52,239 bases of DNA, taken from positions 1-52,239 of the forward strand of contig DWWT01000070.1 of NCBI GenBank assembly GCA_019119575.1, read 5' to 3'. Positions 23,968-32,166 of the stretch are shown here, piece by piece. Origin of the DNA: Candidatus Enterocloster excrementipullorum (GTDB lineage: Bacteria; Bacillota; Clostridia; Lachnospirales; Lachnospiraceae). How positions within the stretch are numbered: position 1 is the stretch's first letter; each line of letters starts with the position of its first letter. A model generated the notes under the pieces. It saw only the letters and a list, made by a program, of their open reading frames with translations, was not told where the DNA came from and searched no databases. The position numbers and the translations under genes were made by a program.

Positions 23968-25215
23968 TTACCGATAAATCGGATACTTCTCACAGAGCTT
24001 TGTCACTTCATCCCGTATGTAGTCCGCTTTTGCCTCAAAATCCGTGGCGGCCAGCCAGATGCACTCCGCAATCTTGGGCATATCCTCTTCTTTTAAGCCT
24101 CTCGCTGTGACAGCAGGGGTTCCGATGCGCACGCCGGAGGTCACAAAAGGCTTTCTTGGATCGTTGGGAACTGAATTTTTATTCAGAGTAATGTAAACCT
24201 CATCACAGCGGTTCTGCAGCTCCTTGCCCGAGATATCCATATCCCGCAGGTCAACCAGCATAAGATGATTGTCCGTACCGCCGGTGAGCAGCTTGAATCC
24301 TCTGTCCATCAGGGCATCCGCAAGGGCCTTCGCGTTCTTTACAATCTGATGCTGATATGCCTTGAACTCCGGCTTCAGGGCTTCTCCGAAGCACACGGCC
24401 TTGGATGCAATCACGTGCTCTAAGGGGCCTCCCTGGGTTCCCGGGAATATCGCCTTGTTGAAATTAAACTTGTCTGCCGCCTCCTGGTTGGCCAGGATCA
24501 TGCCGCCTCTGGGGCCCCGCAGGGTCTTATGGGTGGTGGTGGTAACCACGTGGGCATAGGGAATGGGGCTCGGGTGCTCGCCTGCCGCCACCAGGCCTGC
24601 GATATGGGCCATATCCACCATCAGGTACGCGCCCACTTCATCGGCAATCTCCCGGAAGCGCTTAAAATCAATCGTACGGGCATAAGCGCTGGCTCCCGCG
24701 ATGATCAGCTTCGGCTTGGCTTCTTTTGCAATCCGCTCCAGTTCATCATAATCAATGAAGCCCTCATCATTGACCCCATAGGGCACAATATTGTAATTCA
24801 TGCCGGAGAAATTTACAGGGCTGCCGTGGGTCAGGTGTCCGCCATGGTTTAAGTTCATGCCAAGAACCGTATCGCCGGGCTGCAGCATCGCAATGAACAC
24901 TGCCATGTTGGCCTGGGCGCCGGAATGGGGCTGTACGTTGGCGTAGTCGCAGCCAAACAGCTTTTTCGCGCGCTCAATGGCAAGGGTCTCCACCACATCC
25001 ACGCACTGGCAGCCGCCGTAATAGCGCTTTCCTGCGTATCCCTCTGCATATTTATTCGTAAGTACCGTTCCCATAGCCAGCATCACCGGCTCTGACACGA
25101 TGTTCTCCGAAGCAATCAGCTCCAGGTTCCGGCTCTGGCGCTGAAACTCGGCTTCAATGGCCTGGCCTACCTCCTGATCATAGCTGGTTATCAGATCCAT
25201 CACTTCTTTAACCAT
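23968..25215 (-). CDS. glyA: Serine hydroxymethyltransferase
   Basis: 415 residues, the standard length. This PLP enzyme interconverts serine and glycine with tetrahydrofolate. Seen motifs: [12 protein letters not shown] at the N terminus, [23 protein letters not shown], and [14 protein letters not shown], whose lysine holds PLP. It is a single-gene unit with its own promoter and terminator, a common arrangement for this housekeeping gene. Confidence 0.98.
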   Translation of the reverse strand: MVKEVMDLITSYDQEVGQAIEAEFQRQSRNLELIASENIVSEPVMLAMGTVLTNKYAEGYAGKRYYGGCQCVDVVETLAIERAKKLFGCDYANVQPHSGAQANMAVFIAMLQPGDTVLGMNLNHGGHLTHGSPVNFSGMNYNIVPYGVNDEGFIDYDELERIAKEAKPKLIIAGASAYARTIDFKRFREIADEVGAYLMVDMAHIAGLVAAGEHPSPIPYAHVVTTTTHKTLRGPRGGMILANQEAADKFNFNKAIFPGTQGGPLEHVIASKAVCFGEALKPEFKAYQHQIVKNAKALADALMDRGFKLLTGGTDNHLMLVDLRDMDISGKELQNRCDEVYITLNKNSVPNDPRKPFVTSGVRIGTPAVTARGLKEEDMPKIAECIWLAATDFEAKADYIRDEVTKLCEKYPIYR

Positions 25216-25253
25216 TTCCCTGCCCTTCCTTTCTCATATGCCTTTTTCTGGTG

Positions 25254-25282
25254 ATTATACCGTATCCTGATAGAAAATGCAA
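25254..25282 (-). promoter_or_regulatory. glyA promoter
   Basis: Minus strand: -35 TTGCAT (25277-25282), 17-base spacer, consensus -10 TATAAT (25254-25259), about 40 bases before the ATG. I see no riboswitch fold in the short leader. The rest of the 264-base gap up to 25479 holds the leader of the acidic lipoprotein gene. Confidence 0.7.
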
Positions 25283-25479
25283 GGGCAGCCCGGAACCTGT
25301 ATCCGCGCGCGGCTGATCAGCGACGAATTTTCCATCTTTTCTTAAGAATTTCATCAGAAATTGTCCACATTTTTAATTGTTTAGACACAATTTGGACACA
25401 TTTTATCCGTATTATCGTACTTGTCGCATGACAAGACGGATGTCCCAACAGGGGACACCATGAGGAGAGGAGAATTATT

Positions 25480-25809
25480 ATGAGAAAATCACTTGCAAAA
25501 TCCATGACAGCTATTCTTGCTGCCGCTATGGTAGCTGCCGGCGTAACCGCATGCGGATCCGACGATACCGCTGAGACCACCACCGCAGCTGTTGAGACCA
25601 CTGCCGAGGAGACCACCGCGGCTGAAGAGACCACGGAAGAGGCGTCCGAGGAGGAGACCGAGGCTGCTGACGCTGCGTCCGAGGAGGAGACCGAGGCCGC
25701 TGATGCTGCGTCCGAGGAGGAGACCGAGGCCGCTGACGCTGCATCCGAGGAGGAGACCGAGGCCGCTGACGCTGCGTCCGAGGAGGAGACCACTGAAGCT
25801 GCTGAATAA
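25480..25809 (+). CDS. Small acidic repeat lipoprotein, function unknown
   Basis: 109 residues. The first 25 form a lipoprotein signal peptide (lipobox VTAC, then GSDD). The whole mature protein is low complexity, built only from T, E, A, D, S and V: first a TTAAVETTAEETT stretch, then four full and one partial copy of an 11-residue unit (ASEEETEAADA). There is no recognisable domain. A good RBS (GAGGAGAGGAG), a clear signal peptide and a strong terminator right after the stop make it a real gene. The mature part is extremely acidic and probably unfolded, like the linkers of the binding proteins at 8.8 and 18.4 kb but with no domain attached. It could be a truncated binding protein, a wall spacer or a cation binder. 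Confidence 0.75.
   Translation: MRKSLAKSMTAILAAAMVAAGVTACGSDDTAETTTAAVETTAEETTAAEETTEEASEEETEAADAASEEETEAADAASEEETEAADAASEEETEAADAASEEETTEAAE
25642..25773 (+). repeat. 33-bp tandem repeat array within the acidic lipoprotein gene
   Basis: Four consecutive 33-bp units (25642-25674, 25675-25707, 25708-25740, 25741-25773) beginning GCGTCCGAGGAGGAGACC, with only a few base differences, followed by a partial fifth. The unit is a multiple of three, so changes in copy number would keep the frame and change the protein length. Confidence 0.9.
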
Positions 25810-25826
25810 TTTGCTGCGAAAGACAA

Positions 25827-25888
25827 ACCCGGCTGAGCCGGGCCCGGACGGGCATCTCCCGCCCGGGCCGCTCTGCCGGGTCTTTTTA
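25827..25888 (+). terminator. Terminator of the acidic lipoprotein gene
   Basis: ACCCGGC and GCCGGGT form the outer stem around a second GC-rich hairpin (GGGCCCGG..CCCGGGCC type), followed by CTTTTTAT. It begins 18 bases after the stop codon. Confidence 0.85.
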
Positions 25889-25954
25889 TGCGCGGGCCTG
25901 CTGCGCGATCCTGCCCGCCGCCTTCTTATCAGGCGCAGCTCAGCCTGCTCTGTC

Positions 25955-27682
25955 TCACCGGAATTTCCAGGCTTTCACCACCACCTGCAGGCTTCTTTTC
26001 CCATTATATTCATTTACCGTGGGATAATAGACCACATCAATCGTTCTTCTGCTTCCCATCTCTTCCGCAAAACGATCCCCATCCGTAAACACAATCCCGT
26101 CCACTCCATAACCGCGCTCATTTATCAGGCTGAGCCGCACCGCGTTGCGATTCCGGCCCATGACCCGCACACTGCGCACCTCCAGGGACTTCTGGGCAAA
26201 CTGAGGTTTTTCATTTCCCTGGCCAAAGGGTTCCAGCCGAGAGAGCTCCTCGATCAGACCGTCATTTATATATTCAAATGGCATAGCCGCGTCAATCCAT
26301 ATTTTAGGAATGAAGTCCTCCGGCTTCAGGCGCTTATCCCCATTTTCATTGAGCCGCCTGCGAAACTCCTCCACATTTTCCTCCGCCAGAGAAAATCCCG
26401 CAGCCATAGGATGGCCTCCGAATTTCAGGAGCAGATCCTTCACCTCCACAAGGGCTTCAAACATATGGTAGGCTTCAATCGACCGTCCCGATCCCTTCAC
26501 ACAGCCTTCGCTCCGCGTAAGGATAAATGTGGGCTTGTGATATCGTTCTCTGATACGCCCCGCCACAATTCCGGCCAGGGATTCGTGGCAGTCCGGCAGA
26601 AAGAGAACCAGCACCTTATCCGCACCGCAGGGCCCCTCTGCCAGGGCAGCGGCAGCGTCCACCCCCTCCTGGGTCATATCCTTTCTCTGGTCATTGAGAT
26701 CCTTTAACGCCCCGGCAAGCCGATCTGCCTCCTCCCCATCCTGGCTGAGCAGCAGGGAAACCGCCATCTGCGCTGTCTGCAGCCGCCCGCTGGCATTCAG
26801 GCACGGTCCCAGGACAAATCCCACATGGTAGGCCGTAATGGCTGCCGGATCCAGGGCATTCTTCTCTATCAGTTTTCTCAATCCAAGATTTTTTGTAAAG
26901 GCCAGACGCTTCAGCCCCTCCTTCACCACAATCCGGTTTTCATCCTTTAAAGGCATCACATCTCCTACCGTTGCAAAGGCCGCCAGCTCCAGAAGCTTCA
27001 GCCACTCTTCTTTTTCAATCCCCTGATTTTCATACAGCACCTGAACCAGCTTAAAGGCCACCATGGCGCCGCAGATATTTGGGTACGGATACCGGCTCTC
27101 TTCCCGCTTTGGATTGACAATCGCCTGAGCCGGCGGAAGGATCTGCTCTCCCTCCGGCGTCTTCTGGATATCGTGGTGATCTGTCACAACCACCTTAATC
27201 CCCATCTCCTCCGCCAGAGCAATCTGCTCCACCGCCGCAATTCCATTGTCGCAGGTGAGAAGCACATCCACGCCATCCGCTGCTGCCTCACGGATGATGC
27301 GTTCATTGATTCCGTAGCCGTCCCGTATCCGCTCAGGAATCACATAGTCCGCGGCCGCTCCCAGCCGCCTGAGCGCCGTATGAAGGATACAGACGGAGCA
27401 GACGCCGTCTATGTCATAATCCCCCACAATCCGTATCCGGCTTCCCTTATGGATTTCCTCCTCCAAAATGCGGGCCGCCCGCTCCATATCCGGCAAAAGC
27501 CTGGGCTCGTAGAGATCGCCCAGGCCTCCTTCCAGATATCGTTTAAATTCCTCCGGGCTTTTCACATCCCGGTTGCGTATAATCCTGGCCGTAACAGGGC
27601 TTATGTGAAACATCTCCGCCAGCCCGTTAAAATCAGCCTTCTTCGCATACAGCATCCACACTGCTTCCGTATTTTCCGTCAT
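25955..27682 (-). CDS. recJ: Single-stranded-DNA-specific exonuclease RecJ
   Basis: 575 residues. DHH-superfamily motifs: DYDIDG at 88-93, CDNGI near 144-148 and TDHH at 167-170; then the DHHA1 domain with GGHPMAAGFSL (about residues 424-434). RecJ degrades single-stranded DNA 5' to 3' in repair and recombination. It is a short form lacking the long C-terminal extension of some Firmicutes RecJ proteins. The ATG after AAAGAGGGA overlaps the brnQ stop (ATGA), so it is translated together with that transporter, an unusual operon partner. Confidence 0.93.
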   Translation of the reverse strand: MTENTEAVWMLYAKKADFNGLAEMFHISPVTARIIRNRDVKSPEEFKRYLEGGLGDLYEPRLLPDMERAARILEEEIHKGSRIRIVGDYDIDGVCSVCILHTALRRLGAAADYVIPERIRDGYGINERIIREAAADGVDVLLTCDNGIAAVEQIALAEEMGIKVVVTDHHDIQKTPEGEQILPPAQAIVNPKREESRYPYPNICGAMVAFKLVQVLYENQGIEKEEWLKLLELAAFATVGDVMPLKDENRIVVKEGLKRLAFTKNLGLRKLIEKNALDPAAITAYHVGFVLGPCLNASGRLQTAQMAVSLLLSQDGEEADRLAGALKDLNDQRKDMTQEGVDAAAALAEGPCGADKVLVLFLPDCHESLAGIVAGRIRERYHKPTFILTRSEGCVKGSGRSIEAYHMFEALVEVKDLLLKFGGHPMAAGFSLAEENVEEFRRRLNENGDKRLKPEDFIPKIWIDAAMPFEYINDGLIEELSRLEPFGQGNEKPQFAQKSLEVRSVRVMGRNRNAVRLSLINERGYGVDGIVFTDGDRFAEEMGSRRTIDVVYYPTVNEYNGKRSLQVVVKAWKFR

Positions 27683-29043
27683 AAATCCCTCTTTCCGTTC
27701 TGCATACTGTGTCCGAATACCATTCCCAGAAGGATTCCTGCCGCAGCCGGAAGAATCCATCCAAAACCGGCCTCATAGCCCGGAAGCCAGAGGGCCAGCC
27801 AGTTTCCCGGCAGGGCCAGGCCCGCTGTCTGAAGCCCGTAGATCACACTCACCACCCCGGTAAAAACCACAGACCACACATAAACTCCCCTGTACCTTTC
27901 AAACAGCCGGTCAAAAAACGAGAGCAGGATCAGCACAATGGCCACCGGATATACCGCAAGGAGAACTGGCTCTGACAGCCGCAGGATGATGTCCAGCCCT
28001 GCGCTGGATATGAAAAGACTGGCTGCGGCAAAAACTCCCATCCACTGTCTGTATCCCAGACGCGGAAAGCGGACGGAAAAGAACTGACTGCAGCAGCACA
28101 GCAGGCCCACACATGTATTCAGGCACGCGATAAAAAAGATAAAGCCCAGAATCGCCCTGCCCGCATCCCCAAACAGGCTGCCTGCCACATAGGAGAGGAT
28201 TCTGGCGCCATTTGCCCCCTTCCCTGCGGCACTCCCCACCGGCGCGCCCACATAGGCCAGCGCACTGTACACCAGCGCCAGGAGCAGGCCTGCAATCAGC
28301 CCTGCTTTTATGGTCTCCCACACCACAAAGCCTTCCTGATTCACTCCTTTTTCCCGCACATTCATAGCAATGACGATCCCAAAATTGAGCGCCGCCAATG
28401 TATCCATCGTGCCGTATCCTTCCAAAAATCCCTTGAGCGCAGGAGCAGACCGATAGGAGGCCTCCGGCCCTGATGGAATCCCCACCGGCCATACCAGACA
28501 GCCGGTAAAAATAACAGCGATCAGAATGAGCAGAGTCGGGCACAGGACCTTTCCCAGCCTGTCCGTCAGCCGCTCCGGCTTAAGAGAAAGCAGAACCGCC
28601 ACAATGAAAAACAAGACGGAATATCCCGCCTGGGCGGCAAATGCTCCCTGAACTCCCAGGAATCGTCCCTCCAGGTCAATTCCCAGAGCATTCGCTGCGG
28701 GAAGAACCGTCATCTCAAAAGATGTACTGGCCGTTCTGGGAATGGCAAGGCAAGGGCCTATAAAGAGATAGATAAGAACCGGAAATACGGCAGCAAAATG
28801 CGGCCCCACACGGCCTGCCAGCTTTTCCAGCCCCCCTGCAAGGGCCGCGGCCGCAACCCCCAAAACAGGAAGCCCTGCAGCGCTCACCAGAAAGCCCGCC
28901 ATCGCTTTCCAGGATTCCTGCCCCGCCTGGGCCCCCAAAAAAGGCGGGAAAATAAGATTCCCCGCTCCAAAAAACATGGAAAACAGGGTAAAACCTACTA
29001 AGAAAAGATTCCTGATGGATAATTTCTGCCTATTCATGGGCAT
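27679..29043 (-). CDS. brnQ: Branched-chain amino acid transporter BrnQ (LIV-II)
   Basis: About 454 residues with some 12 membrane helices. The N-terminal phrase LFLVGFTLFSMFFGAGNLIFPPFLG is the BrnQ hallmark. It is a sodium-coupled symporter for leucine, isoleucine and valine. Two ATG codons lie two codons apart; I use the first, which sits about five bases after AAGGGA. A near-consensus promoter is just upstream and recJ is coupled downstream. Confidence 0.93.
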   Translation of the reverse strand: MPMNRQKLSIRNLFLVGFTLFSMFFGAGNLIFPPFLGAQAGQESWKAMAGFLVSAAGLPVLGVAAAALAGGLEKLAGRVGPHFAAVFPVLIYLFIGPCLAIPRTASTSFEMTVLPAANALGIDLEGRFLGVQGAFAAQAGYSVLFFIVAVLLSLKPERLTDRLGKVLCPTLLILIAVIFTGCLVWPVGIPSGPEASYRSAPALKGFLEGYGTMDTLAALNFGIVIAMNVREKGVNQEGFVVWETIKAGLIAGLLLALVYSALAYVGAPVGSAAGKGANGARILSYVAGSLFGDAGRAILGFIFFIACLNTCVGLLCCCSQFFSVRFPRLGYRQWMGVFAAASLFISSAGLDIILRLSEPVLLAVYPVAIVLILLSFFDRLFERYRGVYVWSVVFTGVVSVIYGLQTAGLALPGNWLALWLPGYEAGFGWILPAAAGILLGMVFGHSMQNGKRDL

Positions 29044-29071
29044 AAAGTCCCTTCTTTTGTACTTAATCCCT

Positions 29072-29100
29072 ATCATACCATATTTGGGTTTTTCTTTCAA
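29072..29100 (-). promoter_or_regulatory. Promoter of brnQ-recJ
   Basis: Minus strand: -35 TTGAAA (29095-29100), 17-base spacer, -10 TATGAT (29072-29077). The leader to the ATG is about 20 bases, too short for a T-box or riboswitch. Confidence 0.7.
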
Positions 29101-29211
29101 TCGCGTTCCTGCCTCACTCCTGCTTTGGAATTAATTTGAGACGTCCTCGGGGGTAAAGGGCGCAGATATTTTCGTTTGCCCTACCTTTTCCGCACTTTTT
29201 TTAAAAAACTG

Positions 29212-29240
29212 TTGACAAGCGGAAACCAATTCGCTATAAT
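29212..29240 (+). promoter_or_regulatory. Consensus promoter of tRNA-Arg
   Basis: A perfect -35 TTGACA (29212-29217), exactly 17 bases, and a perfect -10 TATAAT (29235-29240), about 35 bases before the tRNA. This is the strongest promoter I can see in the window. Confidence 0.88.
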
Positions 29241-29281
29241 AGTTTTTGCGTTGTTGAGGAAACAAGTTACAGCGCAAGGAT

Positions 29282-29355
29282 GCGTCAGTAGCTCAGCTGG
29301 ATAGAGCATACGGCTACGGACCGTAGTGTCGGGAGTTCGAATCTTCTCTGGCGCG
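29282..29355 (+). tRNA. tRNA-Arg (anticodon ACG)
   Basis: A full cloverleaf: acceptor GCGTCAG/CTGGCGC, D arm AGCTCAGCTGGATAGAGC, anticodon stem TACGG/CCGTA with loop CTACGGA (anticodon ACG, A34 to be inosine), and a T arm with TTCGAAT. The CCA end is not encoded. A perfect promoter precedes it and a terminator follows within 10 bases, so it is a single-gene unit. Confidence 0.96.
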
Positions 29356-29362
29356 CGAAGAA

Positions 29363-29400
29363 AACCCTGTAAGTGTAAGGCTTACAGGGTTTTTGTTTTT
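29363..29400. terminator. Terminator of tRNA-Arg
   Basis: AACCCTGTAAG and CTTACAGGGTT pair around a 7-base loop and are followed by TTTTGTTTTTTATTTTTT on the plus strand. On the minus strand it also ends in TTTTC and may serve the gdpD operon. A further perfect hairpin, GCGCGGCAGG/CCTGCCGCGC, lies at 29409-29441. Confidence 0.88.
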
Positions 29401-29453
29401 TATTTTTTGCGCGGCAGGTATTTACAATCGCCCTGCCGCGCAGATTCTTCCCA

Positions 29454-30185
29454 CTACTTTTCCCCGCCGAGCAGCCACCTCTTAGCCACCCCAGGATAGT
29501 TCGTGATAATCCCCTCGCAGCCCCAGTCACGGAGCTGTTCCAGGCCTTCCATAGAATTCACCGTCCAGACATTCAGCCGAATTCCGTACTGTCTGCAGTT
29601 TTCCACCATCTCCCGGGTCAATCCCTCATAATCCGGATGGTAGCACGAAAATCCATTGACGCTGCAGTAATACCCCGCATTCCCAATTCCCATCTTTCCG
29701 ATAAGCGCGCCGCAGACCGCCTCCGGCATCAGCTCCCGGATACGGATCAGGGATACATGGTTAAAGGAAGAAAACATCACTTTATCCTCCAGGCCATGCC
29801 TGCGGATGATATCCAGCGTCTTTTTCTCAATATCCTCATAATAGTAAATCCCGGTTTTAATTTCAATATTTGTCTCAATGCCCGCCTGCTTTGCCCAGGA
29901 GCAGTATTCGTCAAAGGTGGGAATATGCTGAAACTCGGTGATATGCGGAAAAAGCTTAGCCGCATTGAACCGCTGCAGCTCGCCTGCGGTATAGTCCTTC
30001 ACAAAGCCCGTTCCATCCGTAGTACGATCGATCCGCTCATCATGGATTACCACAACCTCCCCATCCTTTGTGAGCTGCACATCCATCTCAATGGCGTCGC
30101 ATCCCGCCTCCACGGCTTTTTCAAAAGCCAGCATGGTATTTTCCGGATATCTTCCGCTGTAGCCCCTGTGGGCAATTACCTTCAT
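29454..30185 (-). CDS. Glycerophosphodiester phosphodiesterase
   Basis: 243 residues of the GDPD family, TIM-barrel enzymes that split glycerophosphodiesters into glycerol 3-phosphate and an alcohol. The catalytic start AHRGYSGRYPENT is at residues 5-17, the metal ligands are in EMDVQLTKDGEVVVIHD (about 36-52), and EIKTG follows in the middle. No signal peptide, so cytoplasmic. It is the last gene after a Ugp-like importer and its ATG lies 17 bases after the permease stop, so the importer probably brings in a glycerophosphodiester or glycerol 3-phosphate. Confidence 0.93.
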   Translation of the reverse strand: MKVIAHRGYSGRYPENTMLAFEKAVEAGCDAIEMDVQLTKDGEVVVIHDERIDRTTDGTGFVKDYTAGELQRFNAAKLFPHITEFQHIPTFDEYCSWAKQAGIETNIEIKTGIYYYEDIEKKTLDIIRRHGLEDKVMFSSFNHVSLIRIRELMPEAVCGALIGKMGIGNAGYYCSVNGFSCYHPDYEGLTREMVENCRQYGIRLNVWTVNSMEGLEQLRDWGCEGIITNYPGVAKRWLLGGEK

Positions 30186-30202
30186 CTTTTCCTTCCTCCT
30201 TG

Positions 30203-31084
30203 TCACTTCATTGCCGCTTTAGAATAGCCGGTAAGCATATATTTCTGGAAAATAAAGAACAGAATCACTACCGGCAGAATCGCCATCACCGCTCCGGCCA
30301 TAATCTCATGGTTATTCATGGTGGCCTGGCCGGCAAAGGTATTCTTAAGCTGGGCCAATCCCACTGTCAGCACCCGTCTCGTCTCATTCTTTGCAATAAT
30401 CTTGGGCCAGAAATAGTTGTTCCATCCGCTGGTAAAAGTCACCAGCGTCACCGTAAACAGCGTGGACTTGCACATAGGCGCCAGAATCTTAGTGATAATC
30501 CCTATCCGTCCCAGGCCATCCACCCTTGCAGCCTCCACATAGCTGTCATCAATAGCCATAAAGGTCTGCCGAAGCATAAAAATATAATAAGGAGACACGC
30601 ACTCCGGAAGAATCAGCCCCAGGAAGGTGTCTGCCAGCCCCCAGTTGGCACACATGATATAGATGGGGATAAAGGTCACCTGCAGAGGAATCATCAGCGC
30701 GCCCAGCACGATGAGAAAGCAGAGATTCTGCCCCTTAAATTTGCCCTTGGAAAATCCGTAAGCGGCAAAGATTCCCGTGATGATCTGGGAAATCAAAAGA
30801 CCTGCCGTCATCACAATGGTATTATAATAGTATTTTCCAAAATTTGCACGCTGAAATACATTTATATAATTTTCAAAATGAAATTCCCTGGGCCAAAGCG
30901 TGGGCTCCAGAAGAAGGATCTCTTCCTGGGATTTTACAGAAGAGATTAACATCCAGTAAAGCGGAAACATCACAACCAGCATGACAATAATTGCCAGAAC
31001 ATATTGTATTACGGTTTTTATCTTCCGCACCCGCTTCGCCGTTCGGTCCTTATCCAGATAAGAAATATTTGCATTCGCTCCCAT
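30203..31084 (-). CDS. ABC sugar-type permease 2 (UgpE/MalG-like)
   Basis: 293 residues with six membrane helices. The coupling loop EAARVDGLGRIGIITKILAPMCKST (about residues 190-215) is the EAA motif of MalG/UgpE permeases, and the C terminus ends FQKYMLTGYSKAAMK as in that family. It is the third gene of a binding protein-permease-permease-phosphodiesterase operon. No ATPase gene is in the operon, so a shared MsmK/UgpC-type ATPase encoded elsewhere is expected. Confidence 0.92.
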   Translation of the reverse strand: MGANANISYLDKDRTAKRVRKIKTVIQYVLAIIVMLVVMFPLYWMLISSVKSQEEILLLEPTLWPREFHFENYINVFQRANFGKYYYNTIVMTAGLLISQIITGIFAAYGFSKGKFKGQNLCFLIVLGALMIPLQVTFIPIYIMCANWGLADTFLGLILPECVSPYYIFMLRQTFMAIDDSYVEAARVDGLGRIGIITKILAPMCKSTLFTVTLVTFTSGWNNYFWPKIIAKNETRRVLTVGLAQLKNTFAGQATMNNHEIMAGAVMAILPVVILFFIFQKYMLTGYSKAAMK

Positions 31085-31095
31085 AGCTGCCTCCT

Positions 31096-32004
31096 TTATG
31101 CATCATAATGCACGCTGTTCTGGGAAACCTTAAAGGTCAGCGCAGTGACTGCCAGCAGCAGAACAAAAAATGCAATGGCAACCACCGACGCGCGATCCAT
31201 GCGGAAGTCTTCCATAGCGTACAGATAAATCTTATAGACAAACACCTCCGTGGAGCGGTAGGGGCCGCCCTGGGTCAGGATATCCACGGACTGAAATACC
31301 TTCATAGAGGAGATGAATGTGGTGACAAACAAAAACAGGGTGGTGGGCGACAAGAGGGGCAAGGTAATTTTCCAGAATTTCTGAACCGAGGTTGCGCCGT
31401 CTAAGGAGGCCGCTTCATAATAATCCTTGGAAATGCCGATCATGGCAGACAGGTAAATCATCATGCCGTATCCCACCGCGCGCCATCCTGTGAGCATCAG
31501 CACAGAAATCAATGCCGTATTCCGGTTGCCCAGCCAGTCAACCGCCGGCAGCCCCACCTTTTCCAGAAGATAATTCAAAATACCCGTGTCCGTATTCAAA
31601 ATCCACAAAAACACAACAGCCGCCGAGGACATGGCCACATATCTCGGAACAAACACCACCGCGCGCATAACAGAAAACGTCCGACTCATACGATTGAAAA
31701 TCAGAGCAAACACCAGTCCTCCGATCAGCGTGACGGACAGCTCCCCTATAGAATACAATATGGTAACCCGCAGGGAGTTTAACAGATGCCTGGTGCCGGA
31801 ACCGTTAAACAGCCATTCCCAGTTTTCCAGGCCCACATAATTCCACGTCGCGTTCAGCAGATTCCAGTCCGTGAAGCTGATCTGTATCAATTTTCCGATC
31901 GGATAATAGGTAAACACCGCCAGAAAGAGCAGCGCCGGCACCACACAGACAAAATCTTTAATACTCGATATGGTTCTCGGCTTTAAAAAAGATTTCTTTT
32001 CCAT
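31096..32004 (-). CDS. ABC sugar-type permease 1 (UgpA/MalF-like)
   Basis: 302 residues with six membrane helices. FTYYPIGKLIQISFTDWN near the N terminus and the EAA loop EAASLDGATSVQKFWKITLPLLSPTT (about 205-230) mark it as a UgpA/MalF-type permease. TQGGPYRSTEVFVYKIY is typical of the C-terminal part. The start follows TAGGAGG. It is separated from the binding-protein gene by 162 bases that contain a terminator-like hairpin and a palindromic repeat, which probably lowers permease expression relative to the binding protein. Confidence 0.92.
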   Translation of the reverse strand: MEKKSFLKPRTISSIKDFVCVVPALLFLAVFTYYPIGKLIQISFTDWNLLNATWNYVGLENWEWLFNGSGTRHLLNSLRVTILYSIGELSVTLIGGLVFALIFNRMSRTFSVMRAVVFVPRYVAMSSAAVVFLWILNTDTGILNYLLEKVGLPAVDWLGNRNTALISVLMLTGWRAVGYGMMIYLSAMIGISKDYYEAASLDGATSVQKFWKITLPLLSPTTLFLFVTTFISSMKVFQSVDILTQGGPYRSTEVFVYKIYLYAMEDFRMDRASVVAIAFFVLLLAVTALTFKVSQNSVHYDA

Positions 32005-32023
32005 CTGTAATTCCTCCTAAAAG

Positions 32024-32052
32024 GGAGGCTCCGGATGTCTGCCGAAGCCTCC
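32024..32052 (-). terminator. Leaky terminator between binding protein and permease genes
   Basis: On the minus strand GGAGGC and GCCTCC, extended by TTCGG/CCGGA, pair around a short loop and are followed by CTTTTAGG. It sits 20 bases before the permease start and probably acts as an attenuator. Confidence 0.65.
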
Positions 32053-32065
32053 TTATCTGCCGCCG

Positions 32066-32157
32066 GAGCGCGTTTGAAAACCGTTTTTCCCAGATGCACG
32101 TCCCACTTGCGGGAGGCAAAGCGCGCAGACGGCCGGAATGAATTTTCAAACACGCTC
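32066..32157. repeat. Palindromic interspersed repeat, copy B (inside Ugp-like operon)
   Basis: The ends are inverted repeats with one mismatch: GAGCGCGTTTGAAAA (32066-32080) and TTTTCAAACACGCTC (32143-32157). The centre, CCAGATGCACGTCCCAC with a TTGCGGGAGGC arm, matches the centre of copy A at 14388-14474. At 92 bases with imperfect inverted ends and no coding capacity it looks like a MITE or a REP-type element. Confidence 0.72.
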
Positions 32158-32166
32158 TATTGCAGC

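Noticed and set aside
25642-25773. Tandem repeats considered as a CRISPR array
   Set aside because: The units are contiguous, coding and without unique spacers; no CRISPR array or cas gene is seen anywhere in the window.
25317-25826. 169-residue serine/alanine-rich open frame on the minus strand across the acidic lipoprotein gene
   Set aside because: It is a mirror of the 33-bp repeat array, has no RBS or signal and its repetitive A/S/V composition follows from the opposite strand.
29101-29211. Riboswitch or T-box upstream of brnQ
   Set aside because: The promoter lies only about 30 bases before the start codon, so there is no leader long enough.
29409-29441. Perfect 10-bp hairpin as terminator of the gdpD operon
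   Set aside because: The A/T run lies on the wrong side for minus-strand termination; kept only as a structure next to the tRNA terminator.
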